NCBI RefSeq assembly: GCF_021018895.1
Contig: NC_079374.1
Location: forward strand, 1,717,212 to 1,781,211
DNA: 64,000 bases
Direction of reading: 5' to 3'
Source of the DNA: Seriola aureovittata
Taxonomy: Eukaryota > Chordata > Actinopteri > Carangiformes > Carangidae
The notes under the pieces were generated by a model. It was not told the origin of the DNA and searched no databases. It saw only the letters and a program-made list of their open reading frames with translations. Positions 53,441-64,000 of the stretch are shown piece by piece (positions within the stretch are counted from its first letter, which is position 1; every line of letters begins with the position of its first letter). A program made the position numbers and the translations under genes.

Positions 53441-53803
53441 TTGTAAGTCCTTTGCTATTGCTACATAGCTAACATTAGCATTAGCACCTGTTTACTCACC
53501 AGTCTAGAAGAAATGTTGAGAGTTCAGCATCAAATTTCATTCATTTACTCAACAACAGCTGTCTCCACCGGTAGAGCGGCCATTTTGTTTTGCTTCCATC
53601 TCTATCACTTCTTTTCTTCTGCTGAAAGTAGCATGCTAACTAGCTAGCTCTGGCCGAGTCAGGCTGTCTTGTCACTTCCCAATGGCGAGTAACTGAAGAA
53701 GCAGCTGCTCAGAGGACGTATTAAAATGCAACAAGCTGAAGATCTCAGCGAGACAAGTGCTAATGCTAACGTTAGCTATGTAGCAATAGCAGAAACTTAC
53801 AAA
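53441..53803. mobile_element. non-autonomous element with about 45-bp terminal inverted repeats
   Basis: The left end TTGTAAGTCCTTTGCTATTG continues to GCTACATAGCTAACATTAGC. The right end reads as the reverse complement of the same sequence with few mismatches (TGCTAATGCTAACGTTAGCT, then ATGTAGCAATAGCAGAAACT). There is no open frame for a transposase, so this is a MITE-like element of 363 bp. The degenerate copies at 13015 and 15432 belong to the same family. Clear target-site duplications were not found by eye. Confidence 0.8.
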
Positions 53804-54638
53804 TAAAAAAAAGTTGAAAGTAAATCTTGGCAAGAAAAGTATATCTCATAAAAGTGTTGCTTCAAGTCAACCGGTTAACTAGTCTGAACTAAATCCCATT
53901 GTTGTTGGATACTGAACTACTTCCCCCTCCAGGTGTGTTTGGTCTGCGTGCTCCTCGTCCTCTGTGCCAGTTCGTGAGTTCAGCCTCAGCCCTTGGATTT
54001 GTTTGCCTCACCTGATTGATCACCTGTGTGGAGATCCTGCTCGTATGAAAGACCCTGCCCCTGATCTCCGTGTCTGAGGTGGTTTAGCTGACGAGTTTAA
54101 ACTTGTAGGTTCGGTTTGTTTTCACACAGAGAAAAATTCAAATGAACCAAAATGCATCTTTACAAACCAGGTGAGAACGATCTCTCCTCTGATTGGTCAG
54201 ATTGTCTGGAGCAGGAAAGTAAACAGAGGAAGAAGGTTACAGGAACTGTCAAGCTCAAACTTCCAGGTCAGAACTCTTTCACATTAAAAAACGAAACACT
54301 CCAGAGTTCGTCTGGGACCGGACCGAGACCACCTCCTCACAAGGGTCTCGATTGTTTCAGCACCTGAGTGAGATTACTGTTTCCACACCTGCACAGACGA
54401 GTCGTACCAAGAGGGAGAACATGAATGAGAGAAAAACCTCTTGGCAGTTCAACAGACCACTGTGAGTAAAATATTACCAAGGTGACTGTATAACACTGAA
54501 CAAGAAGCTGCTGAAAGACGATTTATTTCCAGAAGTTAATGAAAAGTTCCAGTCAAAGGTTATTAAGACTCATGAATAAGTGATTTACATTGAATTCCTT
54601 CTGTGAAGTTTTCAGAGCTGCCCTCCAGCCTTCACCTT

Positions 54639-54640
<2 letters not shown>

Positions 54641-54681
<41 letters not shown>

Positions 54682-54700
54682 TGTGTGTGTGTGTGTGTGT
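54641..54700 (+). repeat. (GT)n microsatellite
   Basis: GT run with one GGTG interruption. Confidence 0.95.
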
Positions 54701-54993
54701 TACTGAAATTCATCCAGATCTGTGGAAAAACCCCAGAGAGAGCTCAGATTCAGATGTGAAGTGCTGCCGGCCACACAATGGCTGGAGAGAGTTAATGTCT
54801 TTGGAGACGAGACCAAAGTCAGAGCAGCAGGAGGGCAAGGGACCGAGGGTGGAGCCTGAGAAAAACCTCCTCTACTCTCTCAACGCAAAATGTCAGACTC
54901 CAAATGTATAACCTTTCTTTCTGATTTACCCAGATAATCTGCTCCCTGAGACAAAACACACTGTAGCTTATCTCGTCCAGACCAGTCGAGTCT

Positions 54994-54994
<1 letters not shown>

Positions 54995-55078
<84 letters not shown>
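54995..55078 (+). repeat. (GT)n microsatellite
   Basis: GT run with one GGTG interruption, 300 bp from a similar one. Confidence 0.95.
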
Positions 55079-55510
55079 TTCCTGCCAGGACTTGTGCTCT
55101 GGTCTGCAGGGATAAAATGTCATCCTCTTTCATCTCCTCTGTGTTTAATTTAATCTCGCCTCTGAGCGCCTCGCTGCAGGGCCATTCACATAGATGCAAG
55201 CGCTGTAAAAATCAATATAAATCAGAACTGGACGCCAGTATATGGATGTAAGCATTGAGATAATGTGTGTGTTTGTTTCTGGCCAACTAGAGTCTGACTG
55301 CGAAGTGCAGTGTGGACCGGAGCGCTGATGTCTTCCTGCAGTCTCCCGCACGGCCACTAGAGGGCAGATCACAACCGTCAAAGCAAACTGACTCACTCCA
55401 GGCTGCTGTGCAAATAACTCAATATTTATCTAACTACACGACGTTGTTTCTTTCTCTTGATTCTCTCATTTGTTGCTGTGAGACTTGTTTACATGCACAC
55501 ATGAAGAAGA

Positions 55511-55511
<1 letters not shown>

Positions 55512-55551
<40 letters not shown>

Positions 55552-55558
55552 TGTGTGT
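55512..55558 (+). repeat. (GT)n microsatellite
   Basis: GT run with one GTAT interruption. Confidence 0.95.
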
Positions 55559-55938
55559 AGGGGGGGCTTTAATCCTGAACTGGGGTTAATCATGTTGTCT
55601 CTGGGCTCCCTGGGTTGCTGGTTGACATATGGCACTTCTGTTGCTCTCATCACTCCTGTCAGAGCTGTGATAGCCAGAGGCCTGTACAATCCCAGATTGA
55701 CACACCAGGCTTAGTCACTGCAACCACTTTCCAGTACGACACTACAAGGCTCTGTCAGCATATGCTCCCCCCCCACACACACACACACACACCACCCCAA
55801 CCCCACCCCTGTCTGCACAAAGGTTGTGTAATTGCAGCACAAGAGCAGCTGCACGGGCAGCGGCCACACCAGTGGTGCTGGGGTTGCTGTTTTTCTTCAT
55901 TTCACAATTCATCTGCATGCAAGTGCAGGAATAAGTGT

Positions 55939-55949
55939 GTACACACACA

Positions 55950-55998
<49 letters not shown>
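55939..55998 (+). repeat. (CA)n microsatellite
   Basis: CA run with one AAAC interruption. Confidence 0.95.
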
Positions 55999-56001
<3 letters not shown>

Positions 56002-56887
56002 CCCCCCACCACCTTTTCGACACTCTGTCCTCTCTTTATTAGACTACAGCCCTGCTCCTGGCCCCGCTGCAGCTTGCTGTGATATGAAATCTGACACTGT
56101 CAATTTGCCTCCCAATCCGTCAGACTGTGGATTGGATTCAGATGGCAGTGTCGTGGGGCCCGGGGACTCGGAGCTGTGGCCTAGACAACCGCTCACCGCC
56201 ATCCACCCACGACCGTACCCCCGCCAAGTTCCCTCAACGGTGAAATCGTCTGCAATCTCCCGTTAAATGTTCTCACTCCCAGCCTCGGTGTTAGATTGTT
56301 TTCTCCTCCGCAGGTGTGGAGCTGGGGGGGTGGGAGTGGGGGTGCATAGGGGTGTTCAGAATGTGTACCTTGGTGAACTACAGCAATAATGCTCACTAAA
56401 AATAACACAAATGGTTTCCTTGTTTGTTTCAAGGTGCACGAATCAAGCTTTGGGATTCAAAATAACATTAATGCACATGTGTTTTTATTCAAGTGCACAT
56501 TCAAAATACTGAGAAATATACACAGCTTTCTTTGTGATTATAATACAAGCCTGCTTTTCATGCTGTTATTATCAAGCTGGGAGCAGAGTGATGGCAGGAA
56601 ATGAGGGGAGAGCGAGAGATGGTGGAATGACATGAACAAAGGTCTCCAGCTGGATTCAGACAATGGACGATGTGGCTCTTTGTTAGCACCACAATCCGCC
56701 ACAGCGACCGTACTGTTAAAGTAATCGCTGTAAAACCTGGGTATGACCTTCTAATAGGGCGCAGTTTATAAAATGTTTGTAAGCTGAACTTTATTAATGG
56801 ATACTCAATCATTTACTAGTGCTTTATCACTCTGTTAGCATCCGTTAATGAGAACATATTTTGTTTTGCCAGGTTGAGAAGAATCCT

Positions 56888-57250
56888 TAAAGTTCCTCCA
56901 GTGTAAAGGTCTGTGTCCATGTGTAGTGTGATTATAGATCAGCTCTAGCTTCTATATTAATACTGTGAAAGTATCAAAGCCTCAGTCCACAGAGAAATGC
57001 ACACAGCCTGTATTCAGAAACTGAGCCTTAAAACCAGCCGTCAGGACTTCTGGAACTTTGTGATGTCACAACAAAGCAGTCACCAAGCCCCGCCCACCTG
57101 GACCCACCATCCAAACCTTGCAGGATTTGGTTTCTCTGAGTGTTTTTACCTGAAATCTGCTATATTTTTATTGGATCACTCAGAAAAGTCAGCCAATCAG
57201 AAGAGAGGCTCAGAGCCTCCTCTCTCCCCTCTGCTATAAACGTTAATAGT
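56888..57250. mobile_element. longer copy of the 7440-7649 interspersed element
   Basis: The first 210 bp match 7440-7649 with a single visible difference. The continuation includes an AGCCAATCAGAAGAGAGGCT block shared with the hairpin at 25557. There is no coding capacity. The exact ends are uncertain. Confidence 0.75.
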
Positions 57251-58707
57251 ATTTTGATAAATGAGGTTTGGTAAAAAGGATTTTTCACAACTTGGTTTAT
57301 GGTTTATAACTGACTTATGAAACTTTAGCGAATGCTTCATGACACATTAATAAAGCTGTGTCTTAATAAAGAATGTTTTATTGGAAAGTCGTACCAATAC
57401 TTTTTTATTCCCGGTGATTATTCTCAGTCACTGTCATCATTGTCTCGTCTGTCACAGGCTGTATATTGCAGGTAATAGAGCCATCATTGCCTCTCAGCAG
57501 GTCTTCTATGAATCAGCAGGCCATGATGGAGCCATCCCAGCCTGCACTGCGCGCCCGAGGTGTTCGGCGCTTCTCCCACCTCACAGTGCTATAGGCTTTC
57601 TAAGTTATTGTTCTGGGCTGGTGGGACCTCTGGAAGATTTACTGCGAGATCCTCAATTGATTACAGCGTCTTCTCTCGTTAGACGTTTCACTTTGGCTGG
57701 ATGAGGAAAGACACGAATACTGTCGTCCACCGCCACGATTCATGGAACGTGTTTGGACAGAAGCTGCACAATATTCCAGGTAGGTCAAAGAGGTGTGAGC
57801 CCCACCTACTGACAGCAAACTGAGTCACTTAAAAACTGATAGGATTCTGGATGAATTCATAACAAGACAAATCCTCTGCTGCTGGTGTTGTTTATCATTG
57901 TGGCTGAGGCTGGGGAGAACAGATCTGCAGCAGGCTTTCAGGAACGAGAGGATTAATCAACGTGAAAGCAGCGGGAGTCAACGAGACAACACAGTGAATT
58001 TGGACTTTATCTGCAAAGCAAACATAGAACAGGTTTCCATCGCAGCTTTGTGCGAAATAGAAGCAAGTTTTGTAGAAACGTCGCCAAAACACAATAATAA
58101 GTGCGACTAAAGCTGTGTTTTCTCCTCAACGATATCATTCCAATTAGACATGGCGATGGATTTCTAGCATCTGCTAAGTGTTGGGACGGTTGCATCCAAC
58201 GCAACAACCGTTGTAGTATTTAATCAAAGGAGATGAGGGTGTCTGCTGCACGTAATGACGCAAAGGCAAACTCCTTTATATCTGACAGCAGCCATGAATC
58301 AAGGAGATAGTAGTCTGCAATGTTTTCAGGTGTCATGTGACTTAAATGTGGAAAAAAGTGTTTCCATTTTACTTTTGTGAGATATTGCTTTGTCGATTAG
58401 TCTGAAAAACAACACAGTTTTTTTTTGTTACTTGTGAGTTTTTTCCAAGTTTACATGTTTTCATTCCATTTATTAGTTTGCAATTTCAAAGTGCGCTACT
58501 GGAAACATTGACTATAGTTAGACAAATCCACAGCACATACAAACAAGGAAGTGAGCAGCAGAACATCTGCTAAATCGTATCGTCATCAGTGTTGCTGTCT
58601 GTGCAGAAAATGTGAAATAATTAGTGGGTCAAACTGTGAAGCTGTGTAATTATTTTTGGCCTTGCATCTGTCCAGAGTAGCTGTTTAAAAACACCACCTG
58701 AACTTAC
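57251..58707. other. intergenic, no gene recognised
   Basis: No domain-bearing frame is visible. The part around 57440-57710 is low in simple repeats and looks like constrained sequence, but conservation cannot be tested here. Confidence 0.4.
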
Positions 58708-59036
58708 TTAAAGGAATAGTTTGACATTTTCTACTGTAGCTGAGAGTTGGACGAGTAGGTCGATAGCCAGGGCCTGCAGCCGGTTAGCTTAGCTTAGCCT
58801 GGAGCACAACCCCGTGTGAAATAACACTGTGTTGCTTTACATTTATGTTGTTGCATGGAGTGAACAAAGAGGATAAAATAAGCTCATCAGTGAGCTTTAG
58901 AGGTGCTGGTAGCGTCAGACAGAACCAGGCTAGCTGTTTCACTGTTTCCAATCTTTGTAAGAGGCTAAGCTAAGCTAACATGATAACACGAGCTAGAAAG
59001 CGCAGTTCCAAAAAATGTTGAAAAACTATTCCTTTA
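58708..59036. mobile_element. complete MITE-like element with 23-bp terminal inverted repeats
   Basis: The left end TTAAAGGAATAGTTTGACAT and the right end AATGTTGAAAAACTATTCCT (then TTA) are imperfect reverse complements. Inside are TTAGCTTAGCTTAGCC on the left and AGGCTAAGCTAAGCTAACAT on the right, giving a second inverted layer. The 329-bp unit has no coding potential. It is the most complete member of the family whose fragments occur at 25715, 26770 and 53365. Confidence 0.75.
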
Positions 59037-62000
59037 CTATTGAGAAGATATCGTGTTCATGATATCCATGATAACCCGTCTGTTGGTTATTTTTAGTCTG
59101 ACGTTCCACCATGATCCCGGTGCTGGAGCTGGGCCATTAGCCTCAGAACGGCTCCTTGGTGACATTGATGGAGCGCTGAGGTGGATTTCATCTGATAGAG
59201 AGCCATCAGAGCCTGGTAATGATCTACATCACTCACTCTGTGGAAGCACATGGACAGGAGAAAAGTTAGAGAGAGGTATAAGATCTTCTGCGCAGGGGGA
59301 GAGGGCAAAGGAGGTGACAAAGGAGCAGAAACATCAGGAGGAAGGCGAGGGGGGACATGTGGACAGACGGGGAGGAAATGAGACTATTTTCTCAATCTGA
59401 TAACAAAGAGTTTTCTGTCTGTCCTCATCCTCAGGGTTTTCACTTCTCCAGAGTCCAGTGTGCAGCTGAAGATGAGAAACTACGACTTTTTCGGGGGAAA
59501 GTAAATGACCCAGCAGCTTTTAACGTCACGCTAAATGACAGGTGACACGAGTCAACCTACGACCCCCCCGCCCCCCTCCCTGCAGGATACCTGTACAACC
59601 AGCAGGAGGAGGGAGGGAGCGAGGGAGGAGGGGTTTCCTCTGAAGTTCCTCTCAAGTTTTAATTCTGTCCCTGGTGTTATGTCACTCTGTGTATCCATCA
59701 CAGCTCCAACGTGATAATAACTGGGGTAAATAGTAAATCCAGCCTTGGCTGCAGTGGGAAGGAGGAGAGTAGGGAGGGAGGGAGGGAGGGAGAGAGATCG
59801 AGGGAGGCTTTCTGACTCCTAATCCCTCGAGTGAAATGACTGCAGTACAAGTCGAGCCCTGGAACCCAAAATGCACTGTTTTTTGTTTTTTTTCTCTCAC
59901 TCTCATTTTCAGTCTCTGCACAGTAAAGGCCAGACTCTCCGGTCTCCCGCCCGTCTAGGTAAATGGGTCCATTACAGTGAAAGCAGAGAAATAAACACTC
60001 AAGTGCAGCACTTAGGGGAATCAGCTGCCACTGTCATATTCCCAGCTGCTTAATATGTGCCCCATTTAAATGCATAATGCCTTAGAGGGTGGAAATAGCT
60101 AATCACAATTCATTCTAAATTAGTCTCCATAAATGGCAACCTGGCTTAATCATATTGGAAAGCTAACTGTGTAGAATGTCATTTGATTATTCCACCCCGC
60201 TGACATCCCAGCATGAGAGCTCACCTCTGCAGGGGAAGTTGTGGCGTTAAGTGCGAACACATACGAGCGCATCATAGTGTAAAGATGAAGGAAAGTCATC
60301 AGACCCCAGCTGCTCCCCGCAGACCCGACGTCACCGGGGGAACATGTGCTTCACGGCCAAATCAGGGAACAACGAGACCAGACGAAACAACAAACAGTGT
60401 GGGAGGGATTATTAAATAAAAAGTGAATTTTGTAAACTTGCTATCACTGAATTGAATGCTGTTCGTGTTCAGTGTTGTCTGAGAGAAGTGGAGCATGTGG
60501 AGGGGGGACTGCTGCTGCCATGGGTCAAACTTTCCCCCATAAGAAAATCATCCAAACGAATCGATGGCGGTCACACTTGGTTTGGCAGGATGTTGTTCTT
60601 AGTTCACACTCACTAAACCATAAGAGGAGAAAAAAAAGTACATCCTCTAAAAGACCATATTCAATTATAAAGAAATTAGTATTTCAAGAAGGGTTTGTAA
60701 ACAAGAGTAATTTGGACTCAATAGGAAAGTGTCATCCTCATACATTGAAATTTTTGTTTGCCAATTCCCAACTTCAAGTCCCTCTATACACTCATTAGAC
60801 CTTTCTTTAATAGCTAATATTTATTTAAAGTATTATGTTTTTGTTATTAATTATGTTTACAAGAACAAATCAAAGATGTACAATGATGCAATCCACTTTT
60901 ACTCAAGTACTGCTTGAGTACTTCAAATTTGAATACTTATACTTTCATCTACTCTTGCATTCAAAATAACATAATATATCAATATAACTCTATAACTTTA
61001 ACTATCATTTTTCTGCATTCAGTACTTCAGTCCCAGTGGATCAGTCTAAGGCTGAATTTCTTTCCCAGTCTGACCATGGAGCTGATACTGGTCTGGTTTA
61101 CTGAGAGGAGAACCCTACAAGCTGCTGAAAGCTCCAGCTGGATTCAGAACTGGTTTTTCTTCTCCTCCATGTGTCAGTAACTCGATGGTTCATAAAGTTA
61201 CATATCTGTTTTCATGATAACGTTAGCTTACCAGCTGTTACTTTTATTATAAATGCATTTGGCAAATGTTGCGACCGCTGGTTAGCTAACAGCTAGCATT
61301 GCTGTGGAGCATATCATGGCAATTTTATTCAGTTGTGCTTCTTGTTGTGTGTTTAGTGACACTTTCACTGAGCTTCGCAACAGCTTCCTGACTGAGAACA
61401 TGAAGCGAGAGGACGGGGTTGTGGCAGACAAGACGTTAGTTGTGGTCTGAGATGTTGGTGATATAGTTCGACATCTAGTGATGAAAAATGCGATTTTAAG
61501 TTTTCTTGCTGGATTAAATACCTTGTTGAGGTGAGCTGTTGTACTCTATACATACTGTACAAGCATGTGTGTATCATGAGCGTCCTAACGTGCACTGAAG
61601 CCCATTAATCTCTCTATGACTGCAGCTGACTGCAGCCACCATGTTCTCTCCTCTTTTCTCTCATCTCACCTTCGTGTGCTCCTCCTCACTTCATCCTCTG
61701 TCCCATCTGCTGCACACCACAGCACCCTGTGACAAAACAACACCTCAGCAGTGCTGCCTGCGCTAATCTGTCTCTCGAGGTTGTGTGTTTAAGGCGTGAA
61801 TGCAACTCTGTGTGTGTGTGTCAGCTCCTCTGTGATTGCCATGCATTAGCATTTAACTTGATTCAGCAGTGAAACGATTCTGTGAAATTATGAGCTGTCA
61901 TTCTTTTCTGTATCATATGCAGAGACGTTGTTTATCATAATTTGATGCTTTCAGGGCGCTGCCATCACTTGCCGTCAAAATTACTAATAAACCAAATGGA

Positions 62001-62660
62001 ACAATGCACTATTTTTACCACACAATCTCGCTGACAGTCTAACTGAGACATACAGTCGCAGGTTACTCAGAGTGATTGGAAGGTATTAGTCAGCAGATAA
62101 AAACAGGGAGATATGGTCTTACTGAAAACCCTTACTGCAGCACAGAGTGGAGCGCTCTATTTTTGGACACACTTGATGGTAAAACATGATGAGAAATCTC
62201 TTTTGAGCGTTACAAGCTTATATTTCTTGACTTTTCTTGTCATCAGAATGGATTAATTTAAATCAGGGCCCTGGAGGTGGGACAAGTGAGTGGAGAATCT
62301 AAAATTAGGAAGGGAGTCACTGCACACCAAAATTTTGGACTTAAATTATCTGGATGGTTATTTAATATATTGCGATGTCCTGCAAGTGGAAACACAAGAA
62401 ATGCACAGCATGTTAATCAGTAACTTTCCCTGCCATGTCATCCCTGATGTTTCTGAGCTTCAATCATCACCTGACTGCCACACCCACCTGCACACCTGTT
62501 CCCGATTCCCTAATCAGCTGCCCAGCATATATACGTGCCTCCTTTCCTTTACTCGACTCTGACTCTTCTTCGGTGACTTGGACACCGACGCTGGAGACTC
62601 AAGACTCGATTCGGATTCGAGGTTTAGTGACTCGACTACGACACTGATAAGTGTACAAAT
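59037..62660. other. gene-free flank with candidate conserved non-coding sequence
   Basis: No exon is recognised. Stretches at about 59100-59240, 60045-60215 and 61830-62110 are free of simple repeats and rich in TAAT, ATGCAT and ATTA motifs of the kind seen in developmental enhancers. This is an impression from composition only. Confidence 0.35.
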
Positions 62661-62667
62661 ATGATTT

Positions 62668-63165
62668 AAGGCAAATTTATTTGTATAAGACATTTCAAAC
62701 ACAAAGGGAATTCAAAGTGCTTTACATAAAACATTTAAAAAACATTTTTAAAAAGTATTAAAATGTAAGTTAAGAGAATATAGAAAATTAAACAGTTCAG
62801 TCATAAATACAGAGCAGGATGTTTCACCAGTGTTTAAGCTTCAGTCAAACCTCAATCTAAAGCTGGTCAAAGTCGGAGCAGCTCTGTTGCAGCTCCGTGC
62901 TTCACAGTGACTAAATTCCACTCCTCCATATTGAGTTTGCTCTCCGGGACCTGTTAGCAGCCCTCTACCTGATGACCTGAGAGGCCGAGAGGCCGAGAGG
63001 CTTCACCTGGATCCAGGTCCTCAGCCACTCAGAGATTTATAGAGAAGCAGCAGCACAACTCTTTTCTCTGACACTCAGTGAAGACACCTGAGAACAGGTG
63101 TGGAGTCCAGAGATGTTGCTGTACAGTAATGTAACCTGCTGGTCATTAAAACATGAAATGAGTTG
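62668..63165. repeat. interspersed fish repeat, truncated
   Basis: It starts with 'aaggcaaatttatttgtata' and 'ggaattcaaagtgctttac', the hallmark of a very common teleost repeat, and continues through 'ctgatgacctgagaggc' and 'agagatttatagagaagcag'. It carries no intact protein. Confidence 0.65.
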
Positions 63166-63478
63166 ACTTTTACCATTGTATGATGAAGGTCTGGTTGGGT
63201 TGTTATTATTATTATTATTATTATTAAAGTTAAAGTTTTGATTTTGACCTGTTGATGGCGCTAGAGGAGATTTTGCTACATTTCATCCTGAACGTGAATG
63301 TGTCGCAAAATGTCACGACAATCGACACATTAATTCTTTCCAAGAAATTCAAGATAGACCTCAAAGAAAAACCACAGAAGAAGAGAAAGACATCTAAAAT
63401 ACAACATAATAACAGGTGGACAGTTTCATCTAATGTGGTAGAATAAGCTGGTGTATATTTTTGTTTGACATTACTTTG

Positions 63479-63530
<52 letters not shown>
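63479..63530 (+). repeat. (CA)n microsatellite
   Basis: Uninterrupted CA run of about 26 units. Confidence 0.95.
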
Positions 63531-63533
<3 letters not shown>

Positions 63534-64000
63534 AGAGCTCTGTCCCAACCCCCCTGAGGCCAACAGATTCATTTGCACTCAATTATAAACCCAATTGAAA
63601 TTTCTAATTCAGAACCTGTGAGGATAGGCTGAATGCATCCATTACCCTGTTAATTGAATCCAAGTGGTGGGAAGCAGCTGAATGAATATGAATATTTTTT
63701 TCCCTCTTCATATCTGGTGTACGGCTCCTCTCAGCGTGAGACACCGATAAGATACGTCTCTTTTCAGTTTACACAAGCAGAAGAGGAGACGCTCTGGTGA
63801 TGCATTCAAAGCAGCAGCAGAGAGAAAGCACTGCAGCCCGTCTCCTTGTGTTTGGGCCCTTGAAGCATCTGGAGGCAGACCGCATTAAAGACCCTCAGAT
63901 ATTGCTAATGCAGAGGAGACAGCCTCAGGAATTGTTATCCCTCTCTTCCTTATTCACGGATGGCAGCTCCACTCTCCGTCTCCCATCTCCCAGGCACGAC
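63531..64000. other. window end, possible conserved non-coding sequence
   Basis: No exon recognised. About 63560-63720 has several AATTA/ATTGAA motifs and lacks simple repeats. It may be regulatory. Confidence 0.3.

Larger units (their letters stand above)
53804..56887. other. intergenic, no gene recognised
   Basis: Apart from the microsatellites listed, no exon with a recognisable protein domain or convincing splice context is seen on either strand. Open frames here are short and of biased composition. Confidence 0.45.

Noticed and set aside
59053..59545. Frames of 115 and 62 aa
   Set aside because: Hydrophilic composition without a known domain; no acceptor and donor in matching phase. 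Better read as non-coding sequence.

Overview
The window is vertebrate nuclear DNA, most likely from a teleost fish. Two genes are recognisable, both on the + strand with multi-exon structure and GT-AG introns. They are ndp (norrin, a cystine-knot Wnt-pathway ligand) and mao (monoamine oxidase). The two genes are also neighbours in mammals (MAOA-MAOB-NDP). A single mao with one MAO-A-like and one non-mammalian selectivity residue is the teleost arrangement. Abundant CA/TG microsatellites and short interspersed repeats that I recognise as typical of spiny-rayed fish support this. The species cannot be named from the sequence alone.

Layout. Positions 1-6393 are the upstream flank or first intron of ndp; I see no convincing coding exon there, only a weak promoter candidate near 2410. 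Positions 6394-9454 hold the two coding exons of ndp, encoding 143 aa with all 11 norrin cysteines, followed by a probable 3' UTR to about 10.5 kb. Positions 10.5-20.4 kb are intergenic. They contain a recent 2.4-kb tandem duplication (11743-16589) that runs directly into a 1.8-kb 12-bp minisatellite (16561-18357). Positions 20492-49770 are mao: 15 coding exons, 1575 nt including the stop, 524 aa, spread over 29 kb, with a 13-kb intron 1 and a 7-kb intron 3. Positions 49771-64000 hold the mao 3' region and a gene-free flank with mobile-element copies, microsatellites and several stretches that look like candidate conserved non-coding elements.

Function. Norrin is secreted and signals through Frizzled-4/LRP5/TSPAN12. 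Mao is an outer-mitochondrial-membrane FAD enzyme that deaminates monoamines. They are neighbours by ancient linkage rather than by pathway. I saw no bacterial-type systems, CRISPR arrays, rRNA or tRNA genes. The more unusual observations are simple repeats lying directly against several splice sites, the nearly identical tandem duplication, a complementary G24/C24 homopolymer pair in mao intron 1, and internally replicated terminal-inverted-repeat elements.
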